Source: Hahella sp. KA22
GTDB lineage: Bacteria > Pseudomonadota > Gammaproteobacteria > Pseudomonadales > Oleiphilaceae
Direction of reading: 5' to 3'
DNA: 64,000 bases
Assembly: GCF_004135205.1 (NCBI RefSeq)
Contig: NZ_CP035490.1
Location: forward strand, 1,054,001 to 1,118,000
The translations under genes and the position numbers were made by a program. Below, one piece after another: positions 35,201-43,315 of the stretch. Positions within the stretch are counted from its first letter, which is position 1, and each line of letters begins with the position of its first letter. Under the pieces are notes generated by a model. It had not been told where the DNA came from, searched no databases, and saw nothing but the letters and a program-made list of their open reading frames with translations.

Positions 35201-37476
35201 TCCGGCTCGGAAGCCGCTACAGGCTCTTCAATTGGAGCAGGAGCGGGCTCTTCTTTGGGGACGGACAGATCGATATCAGAAGCGGCGCTTTTTTCGCGAG
35301 CGAGACGACGGGCTGCCGCCAGCGCTTCGGCTTTGGCGACGAACTGATCGACATCGTTGATTTCCTGACCCGTTTTAAAGCGCTCAATCAGCTCAGGCAG
35401 CTTGTTGATAACGCCTTCCAGCAGCTCGAACATTTCCAGTGTGGCGGTAATGGAGCCGTCGATCACGCGGTTAAGCATGTTCTCCACACTCCAGGCTAAT
35501 TCGCCCAGCGTGGTGGCTCCGACCAAACGACCGCTGCCTTTAAGGGTATGGAATGCGCGACGGATTTCCGCCAGAGCGGCCTGATCGTCTGGGTTGCTCT
35601 GGAAGCTGGGGAAATAATTGTGAATGGTCGCAAGAACTTCTTCTGCTTCTTCGACAAAGATTTCGACGATTTCGTCATCGATAAGCTCTTTGTCGGAGGC
35701 TTTGTCGCGTGACGACTCGGGCGGCGCGGACATTGTCGGCGCAGTGCCCGCCACGGTCTGTGGCGCTATGGCGACGGCGTCGCCCACCGGATACCCCAGT
35801 TGTGCGAGGCTTTCTTCCGCAACCTGTAGAATCAGCTCGTTGTCCTGGCTGCCTTCGCTCAGGCGCTCCAGGTAATACTCAATACTGGTGATGGCGTCAG
35901 CCAACGTATCCAACTGGTTCCAGTCTGGAGATTGGTCACTGTCGAGCAAACGGTCCTGGATATAACGCGCGGAGGCGTCCAACAGGTCAGCGGCGCGCTC
36001 CAGCGGGATAATGCGCAGCCCGCCGCGGATGCTCTGCAACAGCTTCGGCACGTTTTCGATTTCTGAGCGGTCCCAATGAGAGGCGATATACTCGACGATA
36101 TCGGTCTTCGCCTGTTCCAGGCCGTTACGGGCTTCACGAATAACCGCTTCATGAGCGTTGTCGACTTGCTCTTTCGGAATAGCTGCGCCGCCGGCGTCGC
36201 TGCTGCTGGCGCGCTGTGAGCCTGCGTCGTCGCTGAAGCCGCTGAGCGTGGCTTCGACATAGAGGAGGGCGCCGGCGATGTCCATCAAGACATTGTCGTC
36301 TGGCGTATCTGTACCGGAGGACAGAGTATCAATTAAATCGATCTGCTCTTGCACCACTTTCCGGGGAATACCCAGACCCAGAACCGCCATGGTGTTGGCG
36401 ACCTGATGCAGCCCCGGCAATAGTTCCGCCAGGTCGCTGCTATCTTTGAATTCGCCTCGAACGAACAGGTCCAGTTGGTCTTTAACTCGGGCCAGCTCTT
36501 CGTTAAGCGCTTCTACTACGGATTCAATCGCGCCTTTGTCCGGGCCGGACATTTTCTGGCGCTCGATATCCACTTCTTCGTCGCTGGGGAGAGCCTGATC
36601 CAGACGGTAATCTTCACGCACGCCTTCTATGGCGGGGGTGCGGGCCTCGGATCGGGCGACGTAGTAGAGCAAGTGCTTCAGTAAATCTTCAGGCGGCGCC
36701 TGCACCAGAATGTCGATGTTCTCATCAATGACTTTCTTGATGCGGTAATCCAGCGCGCGCAACAGGTTCTTGATCGCGGAAGACAGTTCGATGCCGTTAT
36801 TCACCAAGGCTTCGATGAAGGCATGGGCGACTCGCCAGATCTGTCCTTGCGCGGTATCGCGGCAGAGGGACTCAAGGCGTTTGAATACCTTGCCCATATA
36901 GCTGAAGTTAGCCGGCAGCTCGCTTTCGCGGATAACTCCGGCGAGGGCGAACTGATACATTTGCCGCAGCTTACGCAACTGCATGATGACTTTGTCGTCG
37001 TGCAGGCGCTGATTCACTCCTGGCGGCGCCGCGATGCGAGCCATGGAAAGATCAGGGGTGAACAGTGAGGTGTCGGAAAGCAGCGATTCACCGCGCGAAG
37101 CGCGCAGGTCGTTCAAAATCGGCAGCAGAATGACGGGCAGATCGCGCCGGCTTGACTGCAGGCGGTTAAGATAATTAGGCAGTTGCAGAATCGCCCGCAT
37201 CAGCACTTCGATGGCTTCATCGGGGTGCGGAACGGTTTCCTGCAGGACTGCCTGCGCCAACTTCTCCATTTCTTCCGCCAACAAGGCGGCGCCATAGAAC
37301 TCGACCATCTGCAGAGTTCCATGGACCTGATGTATGTAGTTCAGACAAAAGCGTAATTTGGCGCTGTCTTCAGTGTTGTTGACGTAGTCCTCAAGCGCTA
37401 ACTGCGCTTGCTTAAGTGTACTGTCGATTTCGCCCTTAACCCAATCAAGAGCTACATAGTCATGGTTGCCCGCCAT
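29299..37476 (-). CDS. chpA: ChpA, giant hybrid chemosensory kinase with multiple phosphotransfer modules
   Basis: This 2725-residue CheA-type kinase controls twitching motility through PilG and PilH. Domains in order: an N-terminal FimL-like region with HQVHG (residues 49-53), and a degenerate module near 480 (QSIRGG). HPt modules with HTLKG follow near residues 644, 843, 990, 1346, 1510, 1702 and 1994. Modules near 1136 (TTLSRG) and 1857 (QTLNGG) have the His replaced by Thr and Gln. Next come the dimerisation helices (about 2130-2230), the ATPase domain with NAIDHGVEMPE and GRGVGMD, a CheW domain (about 2440-2580) and a receiver (VMVVDDSVTVRK, acceptor Asp in LLDIEMPRMDG near 2655). Modules are joined by acidic, Pro-rich linkers. 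P. aeruginosa ChpA is shorter, at about 2470 residues. Confidence 0.97.
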   Translation of the reverse strand: MAGNHDYVALDWVKGEIDSTLKQAQLALEDYVNNTEDSAKLRFCLNYIHQVHGTLQMVEFYGAALLAEEMEKLAQAVLQETVPHPDEAIEVLMRAILQLPNYLNRLQSSRRDLPVILLPILNDLRASRGESLLSDTSLFTPDLSMARIAAPPGVNQRLHDDKVIMQLRKLRQMYQFALAGVIRESELPANFSYMGKVFKRLESLCRDTAQGQIWRVAHAFIEALVNNGIELSSAIKNLLRALDYRIKKVIDENIDILVQAPPEDLLKHLLYYVARSEARTPAIEGVREDYRLDQALPSDEEVDIERQKMSGPDKGAIESVVEALNEELARVKDQLDLFVRGEFKDSSDLAELLPGLHQVANTMAVLGLGIPRKVVQEQIDLIDTLSSGTDTPDDNVLMDIAGALLYVEATLSGFSDDAGSQRASSSDAGGAAIPKEQVDNAHEAVIREARNGLEQAKTDIVEYIASHWDRSEIENVPKLLQSIRGGLRIIPLERAADLLDASARYIQDRLLDSDQSPDWNQLDTLADAITSIEYYLERLSEGSQDNELILQVAEESLAQLGYPVGDAVAIAPQTVAGTAPTMSAPPESSRDKASDKELIDDEIVEIFVEEAEEVLATIHNYFPSFQSNPDDQAALAEIRRAFHTLKGSGRLVGATTLGELAWSVENMLNRVIDGSITATLEMFELLEGVINKLPELIERFKTGQEINDVDQFVAKAEALAAARRLAREKSAASDIDLSVPKEEPAPAPIEEPVAASEPEAPVVEETQPEPIEPPSIPEPVAETVEVPVLEEEDEDDMIDDEIIEIFVEEAAEVLDTIGQYLPSYVASYDNQEALIEVRRAFHTLKGSGRLVGAALVGELAWSIENLLNRIIDGTIFMSQDIGELMQAVTKILPDLVEDFKLRRKPSHNTQPYMDQAHAIAKGEIPKPLKLDQDASDTESGEPTLDIDPALKDIFKAETESHLETLATFTAKAAANGEPTPITDEISRAMHTLKGSANTAGIEPIATVVVPLEKFVKEARARGISVDSDIRELLQEGASFVRRGLDQIESTPLKPLNGANEYLEKLATVSNRILTNAAQSDVLQATSKPDPQLINLFLTEGVDILLDAERILNEWSQDPNSKEDLHKLVTELTTLSRGAEVAGLEDVAELSRALETAYELAEAGGANTDDRFFTIAKRGHDVLISMMDQVAAGLATQPDASLIQELYALAKPVESAPAEDVPPVAEVAEEEGLEPVVHSADDEIPLLDDVIIEEAEDDELAEDINFDIGLPEEPEAIEPSASFMEEIEEAPAPVASGGVVYELDPELADVFLQEAQDIIQSSADVMQQWSQDLHNIALVQQLQRDLHTLKGGARLAGIPPIGDLSHELESLFEGIVEQRVTPDEEASNLSLLAHDTLAGMVDSVTATRTCNDAQDLIDALHAYLSGERSAEDDEDEGDEVSYDEASLPTMDLSEEEEIPVLEEVAPLDPEMVEIFLEEAQDIIQRTGETMHSWSEELGNLEHLKELQRDLHTLKGGARMAEIKSIGDLAHELETLFERMTEGRLAPEPAMVGLVMECHDRLAGMVDAVAQNQVASPARDLIGRVHDMAQGAGHHYADGEDDYIVDAHPEMEAAVETSPEPQADEMEVELGGLADAEEITAEPAPVEEAPIENPVYDISGLDQELVSIFLEEANELVDSTARNLQSWLGELENIEHVKELQRALHTLKGGARMAEIKPIGDLAHELETLFEGIVEGRFLAEPSLSDLMLACHDRLAEMVDSVTSNSPVRAANDLAQQVIRYCAQHDLAAKGPHDREDTILDIEREQQSLLESSQETSDEDLRSIFLDESRDIMDAVIDCFDRWKANPDNITPAKELVRDLQTLNGGAKLANIDSVHALTEALTERMESVVDGKHQVPDELITLVDRSIRYIGRLLDQIEQLEQPEVPNELIRELKEVGSGEELPASEFALDVDPEILQVFVEEANELQTSLEREFNDWTREPRNSVHADSMSRALHTLKGGARLATLTNIGDLAQEIESIVKEAYDHKHELDDALRSEIEILFNRLKSEIGQVKNFYSSQQEAEVEAAAAEAPKSETEALAERMVQMQREQTVPAVKKEEPAKTEIQPAQPAAQRQAAAETVRVSANLLDNLVNLAGETSITRGLLEQQISDFTYTLEEMQSTIDRLREQLRRMDMETEAQVLFRMEKESGVKYEDFDPLEMDRYSSIQQLSRALSESSSDLTDLRETMMDKARDAETLLLQQSRINTELQEGLMKTRMVPFTSIVPRLRRIIRQVSSELGKKADFEVYNPEGELDRTVLERMLAPLEHMLRNAIDHGVEMPEQRRAKGKSETGRIELSVGREGGDVVLILSDDGGGINVDAVRRKAIKSGLIDEGTHLSDHDMLQFIFQAGFSTAEKVTQISGRGVGMDVVASEIKQLGGRVTIDSKPGHGTRFIVHLPFTVSVNRALMVNTGEDYYAIPLNTIEGIVRVSTYELEEYYKPDAPLYEYAGQKYRLQYLGSLLKSEHHPKLQGQPLPLPVILVRGGGDQPLALQVDSLMGSREIVVKGLGTQFSSVRGVSGATILGDGSVVVILDLPALIRSDMSHYGPGLMPTLKPAAEPARAASGPTTVMVVDDSVTVRKVTSRLLERNGMEVITAKDGVDAIALLQDHKPDVMLLDIEMPRMDGFEVASLVRHDERLKDVPIIMITSRTGQKHRERAISIGVNEYLGKPFQEKILLETIERLVE

Positions 37477-37487
37477 AACTTCTCCAA

Positions 37488-38381
37488 TTAACTGTTGCGC
37501 TCGTTTCGCCTGATAAAAGCGAGAGTTTTGTCACTTCCGACCCGCTGCAAAAGAGGGTGGGTCCAGTCAACGATTTCTCCCAGTCCCAATACCAGTATGC
37601 CACCTGGCACCAGGCGTTCAGCCAAGCGGTTGAGAATTTCCTTCCGCCGCCAGCGTCTGAAATAAATCAATAAGTTCTGGCAGAAAATAATGTTCATGCC
37701 ATGCATCGGCGCGTCTTTAAGGTTAAGCACGTTAACCCTTGCAAAACACACTCTCTCTTTCAAGCGCGGGATAACTGCGTAGAGATTCCCGTTACGCTTT
37801 TCAAAAAATTTCTCTTTGCGTTCTTCGTTCAGGGTGACCAGTTTGCGTGCCGGGTAAACAGCGGTTCGAGCCTTCTCCAGCACCGGCGAGGATATGTCCG
37901 TGCCGGTAACGCCGTAGTACTTGGCCAATCCCAGAGCTTCAAGACACTCTTCAATGATCATGGCCAGCGTGTAAGGCTCTTCTCCGGTTGAGCAGCCAAC
38001 GCTCCAAGCTTCGATGGTGGACTTGGCCAGTGCTTCAACCGGCCGGGTCAGCAGATAATCCTTGACCAATCCAAACGCATCTTCGTCTCTGTAAAACCGG
38101 GTTTCCTGAACCGTCAGCCGATCTACCAGGATGGCCCATTCGACGACGCCGGATGGACTGTCAACGATTTTGTGAAAGTACTCCTGATAGGAGGGGCAGC
38201 CGATTTCCCGCATCCGAATGCCCAAGCTGGTCTGCAGAAATGTCTTGCGCTGTATAGGCAAGTTCATTCCAGTACGCTTCTCCAGCAACGCCTGCCACCG
38301 GAAGAACTCCTGATCTTCCATTGGCGGCAGGGTTTTTAAACTCCATGATCCCTCAACTTCAGTGCCATCATTGATCGCCAT
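37488..38381 (-). CDS. pilK: PilK, CheR-type receptor methyltransferase
   Basis: This 297-residue protein is a CheR-family SAM-dependent glutamate methyltransferase. It has the N-terminal helical domain (residues 20-95, with FLQTSLGIRMREIGC), the SAM loop SVGCSTGEEPYTLAMII and the IFCQNLLIYFRR motif of the catalytic domain. It methylates PilJ and is opposed by ChpB. Eleven bases separate it from chpA downstream, and pilJ lies 64 bases upstream, consistent with one operon. Confidence 0.92.
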   Translation of the reverse strand: MAINDGTEVEGSWSLKTLPPMEDQEFFRWQALLEKRTGMNLPIQRKTFLQTSLGIRMREIGCPSYQEYFHKIVDSPSGVVEWAILVDRLTVQETRFYRDEDAFGLVKDYLLTRPVEALAKSTIEAWSVGCSTGEEPYTLAMIIEECLEALGLAKYYGVTGTDISSPVLEKARTAVYPARKLVTLNEERKEKFFEKRNGNLYAVIPRLKERVCFARVNVLNLKDAPMHGMNIIFCQNLLIYFRRWRRKEILNRLAERLVPGGILVLGLGEIVDWTHPLLQRVGSDKTLAFIRRNERNS

Positions 38382-38445
38382 AGTGGCGCCTTAGTCGTGT
38401 CCTTGCTGTTGTCGGACGATAGGTCATTGGAACATCAACACAGGT

Positions 38446-40512
38446 TTAGGCGGCGTCGATGTCCAAGTCTTCCTCATTGCTGTGACCTACCTGGTCAGGC
38501 AGCTTGAAACCTGCTACAGAGTTACGCAGCTGGTTGGCCAGTTCCGCCAGTTTACCGATGGACTTCGCTGTCGCGTTCGTACCTGCGGAAGTCTGCGAGG
38601 TGATTTCCTGGATAACGTTCATCGTATTGGAAATGTGGCCTGCGGAAGACGACTGCTGACGTGCGGCGTTCGAGATGTTCTGGATCAAGTCCGCAAGGTT
38701 TTTCGATACGTTCTCGATTTCTTCCAGGGCGACACCCGCGTCTTGTGCGAAGCGAGCTCCACGCACCACCTCTGCGGTGGTTTGTTCCATGGAGATTACC
38801 GCCTCGTTGGTGTCTGTCTGGATGGTTTTTACCAGTGCTTCAATCTGCTTGGTCGCTGCAGAGGAACGTTCCGCAAGGCGCTGTACCTCGTCCGCAACAA
38901 CCGCGAAGCCTCGACCTGCGTCACCGGCCATAGATGCCTGGATTGCAGCGTTCAGAGACAGAATGTTGGTTTGGTCGGCAATGTCGTTGATCAACGATAC
39001 GATATCCCCGATCTCCTGGGATGACTCACCCAGACGCTTGATCCGCTTGGATGTTTCCTGGATCTGCTCACGGATGTTATCCATGCCGCGAATAGTAGAC
39101 TGTACGATTTCCGCGCCTTTCTTCGCGATCGCAACCGACCGCTCCGCAACCGCTGCTGATTCGGCGGCGTTGGAAGATACCTGGTCGATAGAAACGGCCA
39201 TTTCGTTGATCGCGGCGGATGCGCCAGCAATTTCCTGCGCCTGGTGCTCGGAAGCGTCAGCCAGATGCATCGCAGTCGCCTGGGTTTCCTGGGCTGCGCC
39301 CGCGACCCGTACGGCGGTTTCGTTAATGGAGGTTACCAACTGACGCATCTGGTCGATCGCGAAGTTGATGGAGTCAGCGATGGCGCCCGTGAAGTCCTCG
39401 GTTACCGTCGCCTCTGTAGTCAGGTCGCCGTCCGCGAGGTCGGCCAGTTCGTCCAGCAGTCGCAGGATCGCGTTCTGGTTCTGTTCGTTCTGAGAAGCCT
39501 CTTTTTCGTAACGCTTCTTGGATTCCTGGGAACCGATGTAGAAGATGATCAATATCGCAACGATGATGAGGAACAGCAGGGCGTAACCCAAGCTATCACT
39601 AACCAGCCGGCCTTCCGCCTGGGTCTGGAATACTTCGTTCAGTTTAGAAGTCTCGGTCAACAGCGCCTGAGATTTCTCAAAGATGTTGTTCGCAGCTTCA
39701 CGCACCCGGAATAGTTCAGGGGACGTTTCAAGAATGGTGTCTACGTTTTCGTTAACGAATTCGAATAGTTCAGCGATGGCTTCCAGACCGAAGGTGGCGT
39801 CTTCGTCAGCCACTTTGGTGATGCCCATAACCTGGTTGCCTTCAACCATCCCGTTCAGTACGCGACCGAACAAGTTTACGTCGCGGCCGAAACGGTCCGC
39901 TGCGGTTACTGCATCCTCGCCACCGGCGAGTACTTTGTTAACGCTTCGTACAATACGTTCCGCCAGCAGTGACTGACGCTGGGCTACCGCGACCTGATCG
40001 GCGGGCGCGTTGTTTTCCAAAAGAATCTGTACAACGTCGTCATACTCAACCTGTAGCTGGGGAATGGTGTCGTTGAGTGTGATGGCGACCTGGTGCAACT
40101 GCAGAACGGTGTCTTTGGAGCCGAGGATCTGGTCCGCCGCCTCACGTACGTCGTCCCACAGGCCGGTTACGTTAGACATCTGCACGTTTTCAACGGCAGG
40201 CAGGTTACGCTCAGGGTTGCCTTTGGTCAGATAATCCCACAAGCGTTGGAAGTCGTCCCGGGAGCGGCGCAATTCTTCGAAAGCCTGCGATTTACCGTCC
40301 GCGGCCTCCGAGGAGTTCTTTGCGATCTCCTGAGAAAGTACCCGCAGCTCGGAAGCGTAACTGATGTACGTCTTATCCTGACTCGCGTTAAGGTTTACCG
40401 TAAATATAACGTAGAGAAGGGCGATTACCGCCACAATCACCACGCCATACATGGCTAGCTGAATAGGGTTCGCACCCTGTCCGGACGAAGTTTTTCCAGA
40501 TATTGATATCAT
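38446..40512 (-). CDS. pilJ: PilJ, methyl-accepting receptor of the type IV pilus chemosensory system
   Basis: This 688-residue receptor has a membrane helix near residues 19-40. A periplasmic region follows, made of two PilJ-type helical domains (to about residue 300), then a second helix (YALLFLIIVAILIIFYIGS) and a HAMP-like segment. The cytoplasmic signalling hairpin has the highly conserved tip NAAIQASMAGDAGRGFAVVADEVQ. It senses surface contact or pilus-related signals and passes them through PilI and ChpC to ChpA. The size and order match P. aeruginosa PilJ. Confidence 0.95.
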   Translation of the reverse strand: MISISGKTSSGQGANPIQLAMYGVVIVAVIALLYVIFTVNLNASQDKTYISYASELRVLSQEIAKNSSEAADGKSQAFEELRRSRDDFQRLWDYLTKGNPERNLPAVENVQMSNVTGLWDDVREAADQILGSKDTVLQLHQVAITLNDTIPQLQVEYDDVVQILLENNAPADQVAVAQRQSLLAERIVRSVNKVLAGGEDAVTAADRFGRDVNLFGRVLNGMVEGNQVMGITKVADEDATFGLEAIAELFEFVNENVDTILETSPELFRVREAANNIFEKSQALLTETSKLNEVFQTQAEGRLVSDSLGYALLFLIIVAILIIFYIGSQESKKRYEKEASQNEQNQNAILRLLDELADLADGDLTTEATVTEDFTGAIADSINFAIDQMRQLVTSINETAVRVAGAAQETQATAMHLADASEHQAQEIAGASAAINEMAVSIDQVSSNAAESAAVAERSVAIAKKGAEIVQSTIRGMDNIREQIQETSKRIKRLGESSQEIGDIVSLINDIADQTNILSLNAAIQASMAGDAGRGFAVVADEVQRLAERSSAATKQIEALVKTIQTDTNEAVISMEQTTAEVVRGARFAQDAGVALEEIENVSKNLADLIQNISNAARQQSSSAGHISNTMNVIQEITSQTSAGTNATAKSIGKLAELANQLRNSVAGFKLPDQVGHSNEEDLDIDAA

Positions 40513-40589
40513 TGCTTTGGCTCCCCAGCCTTTTCAACTCTAACCATCTAACAGCGTAGCAGACGCTGTAATAGCTGCGCAGCGATTTC

Positions 40590-41132
40590 TCACTGCGCTA
40601 CGTTTATGAAATTGGAATCTGCCACCAGACTGGTCGTATCGAATACAATCCAGCGTTCGTTACTACGGGCGTAAAAGCCGCTTACGTAAGGTCTCAGCAC
40701 TTCCGGGATATCCGGCGCGTCCTTTTGGAAGCTGTCCACCGGGAAGTACTGCATGCCAAGCACGCCGTCCACTATCAGGCCGCTGAAAACATCGCCCTGC
40801 TCAATGACCAGTACGCGCCTGTTTCTCGTGCTGCGGGTTTGTTGCGGCAGCTCGAAGAAAGAAGTCAGGTCCATTATAGGAAGAAGTCGCCCACGTACGT
40901 TGGCGACGCCCTGCATCCAGGTTTTAACGCCCGGAATCTGTGTGAAACGGGGGACCGGGAGGATTTCAACCACCTCTCCCATAGCTGCGACGAAGTTAAG
41001 TCCCGCCAGAGAGAAACCGATTCCGTTCCATAACTCAATGACGTCTTCCTGCGCAGGCAAACCCTCTGCTAAGGCCTTGCTCTTGGCTTCAATCTCGGCA
41101 AGTACGGCAAACGGGTCCGTAGTAATTGACAT
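40590..41132 (-). CDS. pilI: PilI, CheW-like adaptor
   Basis: This 180-residue CheW-domain protein begins after a short N-terminal extension: WNGIGFSLAGLNFVAAMGEVVEILPVP. MQGVANVRGRLLPIMDLTSFF and VLVIEQGDVFSGLIVDGVLGMQYF follow. It links PilJ to the ChpA kinase. It lies between pilH (18-base gap) and pilJ, in the canonical order. Confidence 0.93.
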   Translation of the reverse strand: MSITTDPFAVLAEIEAKSKALAEGLPAQEDVIELWNGIGFSLAGLNFVAAMGEVVEILPVPRFTQIPGVKTWMQGVANVRGRLLPIMDLTSFFELPQQTRSTRNRRVLVIEQGDVFSGLIVDGVLGMQYFPVDSFQKDAPDIPEVLRPYVSGFYARSNERWIVFDTTSLVADSNFINVAQ

Positions 41133-41150
41133 GATAAAAAGTGGCTCCGC

Positions 41151-41513
41151 CTATCTGATGAGCTCGTTGATCGTATTGATCAGATCGCTTTCATTGACAG
41201 GTTTGACCAGATAGCCCTTGGCGCCCTGACGCGTACCCCATACGCGGTCAGTTTCCTGGTCTTTGGTAGTGACGATAACCACCGGAATGTTGGCGGTTTC
41301 TTCTGCGCGAGTCAGCTGACGAGTCGCCTGGAAACCGTTCAATCCGGGCATAACGACGTCCATCAGGACAAGGTCAGGTTTTTCCGAGCGGGCCAGCGCC
41401 ACGCCGTCGGCGCCGTTGTCGGCGGTTAAGATTTCGTGTTGATGCTTTTCCAGAATGCTTGAGATCTTGCGGACCTCAGTTGGCGAATCATCTACGATAA
41501 GTATGCGAGCCAT
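41151..41513 (-). CDS. pilH: PilH, CheY-like response regulator
   Basis: This 120-residue single receiver domain has the acidic pair in ILIVDDSPTEVRK, the acceptor Asp in LVLMDVVMPGLNG, Thr in VIVTTKDQETD and Lys in GYLVKPV. It accepts phosphate from ChpA; in P. aeruginosa PilH is linked to pilus retraction and signal decay. It is the second gene of the cluster, 59 bases downstream of pilG. Confidence 0.94.
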   Translation of the reverse strand: MARILIVDDSPTEVRKISSILEKHQHEILTADNGADGVALARSEKPDLVLMDVVMPGLNGFQATRQLTRAEETANIPVVIVTTKDQETDRVWGTRQGAKGYLVKPVNESDLINTINELIR

Positions 41514-41572
41514 AATTCCCCCGAAAACTCATGTGTAACCCTGTAAAAAAAGTGTAGCTTAATAAACTGACA

Positions 41573-41959
41573 TCATTTCTTCGGCAAATGATTTCGAATT
41601 GTACCCAGTAGTTCGTCCTTGCTGAAAGGCTTGGTCAAATACTGGTCCGACCCCACAATGCGTCCCTTGGCCTTGTCGAAGAGTCCGTCTTTGCTTGACA
41701 GCATAATAACGGGAGTGCTCTTGAATGCGCTGTTGTTTTTGATAAGTGCGCAGGTCTGGTAGCCGTCGAGCCGGGGCATCATTATATCGACAAAAATGAT
41801 GTCCGGGTGAGAATCGGCGATTTTTGCCAAGGCGTCGAAACCGTCTGTCGCGGTAATTACAGTGCAGCCGACTTTTTTCAGAAGCGTTTCGGCCGTGCGA
41901 CGAATCGTCTTACTATCGTCAATCACCATAATTTTGAGGTTTTCAAAGTTATCTTCCAT
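41573..41959 (-). CDS. pilG: PilG, CheY-like response regulator
   Basis: This 128-residue single receiver domain has IMVIDDSKTIRRTAETLL, the acceptor Asp in IIFVDIMMPRLDG, and Lys in YLTKPFSKDE. PilG promotes pilus extension and cAMP signalling in P. aeruginosa. It is the first gene of the pilG-chpC cluster and is divergent from gshB across a 381-base promoter region. Confidence 0.95.
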   Translation of the reverse strand: MEDNFENLKIMVIDDSKTIRRTAETLLKKVGCTVITATDGFDALAKIADSHPDIIFVDIMMPRLDGYQTCALIKNNSAFKSTPVIMLSSKDGLFDKAKGRIVGSDQYLTKPFSKDELLGTIRNHLPKK

Positions 41960-42340
41960 CTCAATATGGCCCTGGTAATGAGGTCATGTTTTCGTTGTGT
42001 GAGTCACTAATTCGGCTGGCTGATTTACGTCGGAAAGCGGCGTCAGACATGTTAATGGCTTTTTTAACATAGAATTACAACGCAATCTATAAGTAAATAC
42101 TATTTATAGTTCAGATGCCCAGTAAGGCAAAGAAAATCTTTGTGTATAAATGTCACAAAACCACTAACGACCTTAACAATTGGAACCTGACTACCTTTTA
42201 ATTAGCAGATTAGTACAGAAAATAAGATAGTACAGAAGTGGGCTTTAGGCCCGGAAAGTGGCATCATTATGCCCGCCCGTTTCCCGGGCGCCCAGTTAAT
42301 TTTTGCAACCGTCTTTTAACGCATTTAAGTAGGTGCGGAT
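41960..42340. promoter_or_regulatory. 381-base divergent promoter region of pilG and gshB
   Basis: The region has no gene. It is AT-rich in its centre, and the decamer TAGTACAGAA occurs twice (42211-42220 and 42228-42237, 17-base period). A hairpin CGCCCG/CGGGCG (42274-42290) is followed about ten bases later by TTTTT, just before gshB; this could be a leader hairpin. Nothing identifies the regulator. Confidence 0.4.
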
Positions 42341-43309
42341 ATGACTATCAGGTTGGGTGTGGTGATGGACCCCATCGCCGACATCAACGTTAAAAAAGAC
42401 AGCACGCTCGCGATGCTGTTGGCGGCCCAAAAACGCGGTTGGTCCGTGTATTACATGGAACAGGAAGATCTGTACCTGGAGCAGGGGCGGGCTTATGCGC
42501 GGATGCGCACGCTGCAGGTGGCGGACGACCCTTCCAATTGGTTCGAGATTCAGGATGAATTTGTGGGTGCGCTAGCGTCGCTCGACCTGATCCTGATGCG
42601 CAAAGATCCGCCAGTGGATAGCGAATTCGTATTCGCCACCCACATTCTCGAAGCCGCTGAGCGCGAGGGCGCGTTAGTGGTTAATCGGCCCCAGAGCCTG
42701 CGCGATTGTAACGAGAAGTTATTCGCCACCCAGTTCCCGGATCTGTGCCCGCCTGTATTGGTCAGCCGCGACGTAATGCGCCTGCGCCGCTTTTTTGCGG
42801 AGCATGAAGACGTGGTGTTCAAGCCGTTGGACGGCATGGGCGGCAAGTCCATCTTCCGGGTGAAAGCCGGGGACTTTAACCTTGGCGTTATTCTCGAAAC
42901 GCTCACGGACAATGGGCGTCGCCAGATTATGGCGCAGCGCTATCTGCCAGAGATCAAAGACGGCGACAAGCGTATTCTGATGATCAACGGCGAGCCGGTT
43001 CCCTATGCGTTGGCCCGTATTCCGTCGCAAGGCGAAAACCGCGGCAATCTGGCGGCGGGAGGCAGCGGCGAAGGTCGTGAACTGAGCGAGCGGGATAAAG
43101 AAATCTGTGCGCGCGTTGGACCGGTATTAAAAGAGAAGGGTCTGCACTTTGTTGGACTGGATGTAATTGGCGACTACCTCACAGAAATAAATGTCACTAG
43201 TCCTACCTGTATTAGAGAGTTGGATAAACTTTATCATTTGGATATAGCAGGACAATTAATGGATTATTTGTCGTCTTTATTAAAGTCACGTCGGGATATT
43301 GTTGTTTAA
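42341..43309 (+). CDS. gshB: Glutathione synthetase
   Basis: This 322-residue ATP-grasp enzyme joins gamma-glutamylcysteine and glycine. The N-terminus MTIRLGVVMDPIADINVKKDSTLAML is the GshB signature. The ATP site includes VFKPLDGMGGKSIFRV, and the C-terminus has EINVTSPTCIRELDKL. It is the first gene of a run of same-strand genes (gshB, tonB, algH, ruvX, pyrR, pyrB, pyrC') in the same order as in Pseudomonas. Confidence 0.97.
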   Translation: MTIRLGVVMDPIADINVKKDSTLAMLLAAQKRGWSVYYMEQEDLYLEQGRAYARMRTLQVADDPSNWFEIQDEFVGALASLDLILMRKDPPVDSEFVFATHILEAAEREGALVVNRPQSLRDCNEKLFATQFPDLCPPVLVSRDVMRLRRFFAEHEDVVFKPLDGMGGKSIFRVKAGDFNLGVILETLTDNGRRQIMAQRYLPEIKDGDKRILMINGEPVPYALARIPSQGENRGNLAAGGSGEGRELSERDKEICARVGPVLKEKGLHFVGLDVIGDYLTEINVTSPTCIRELDKLYHLDIAGQLMDYLSSLLKSRRDIVV

Positions 43310-43315
43310 ATAGAT

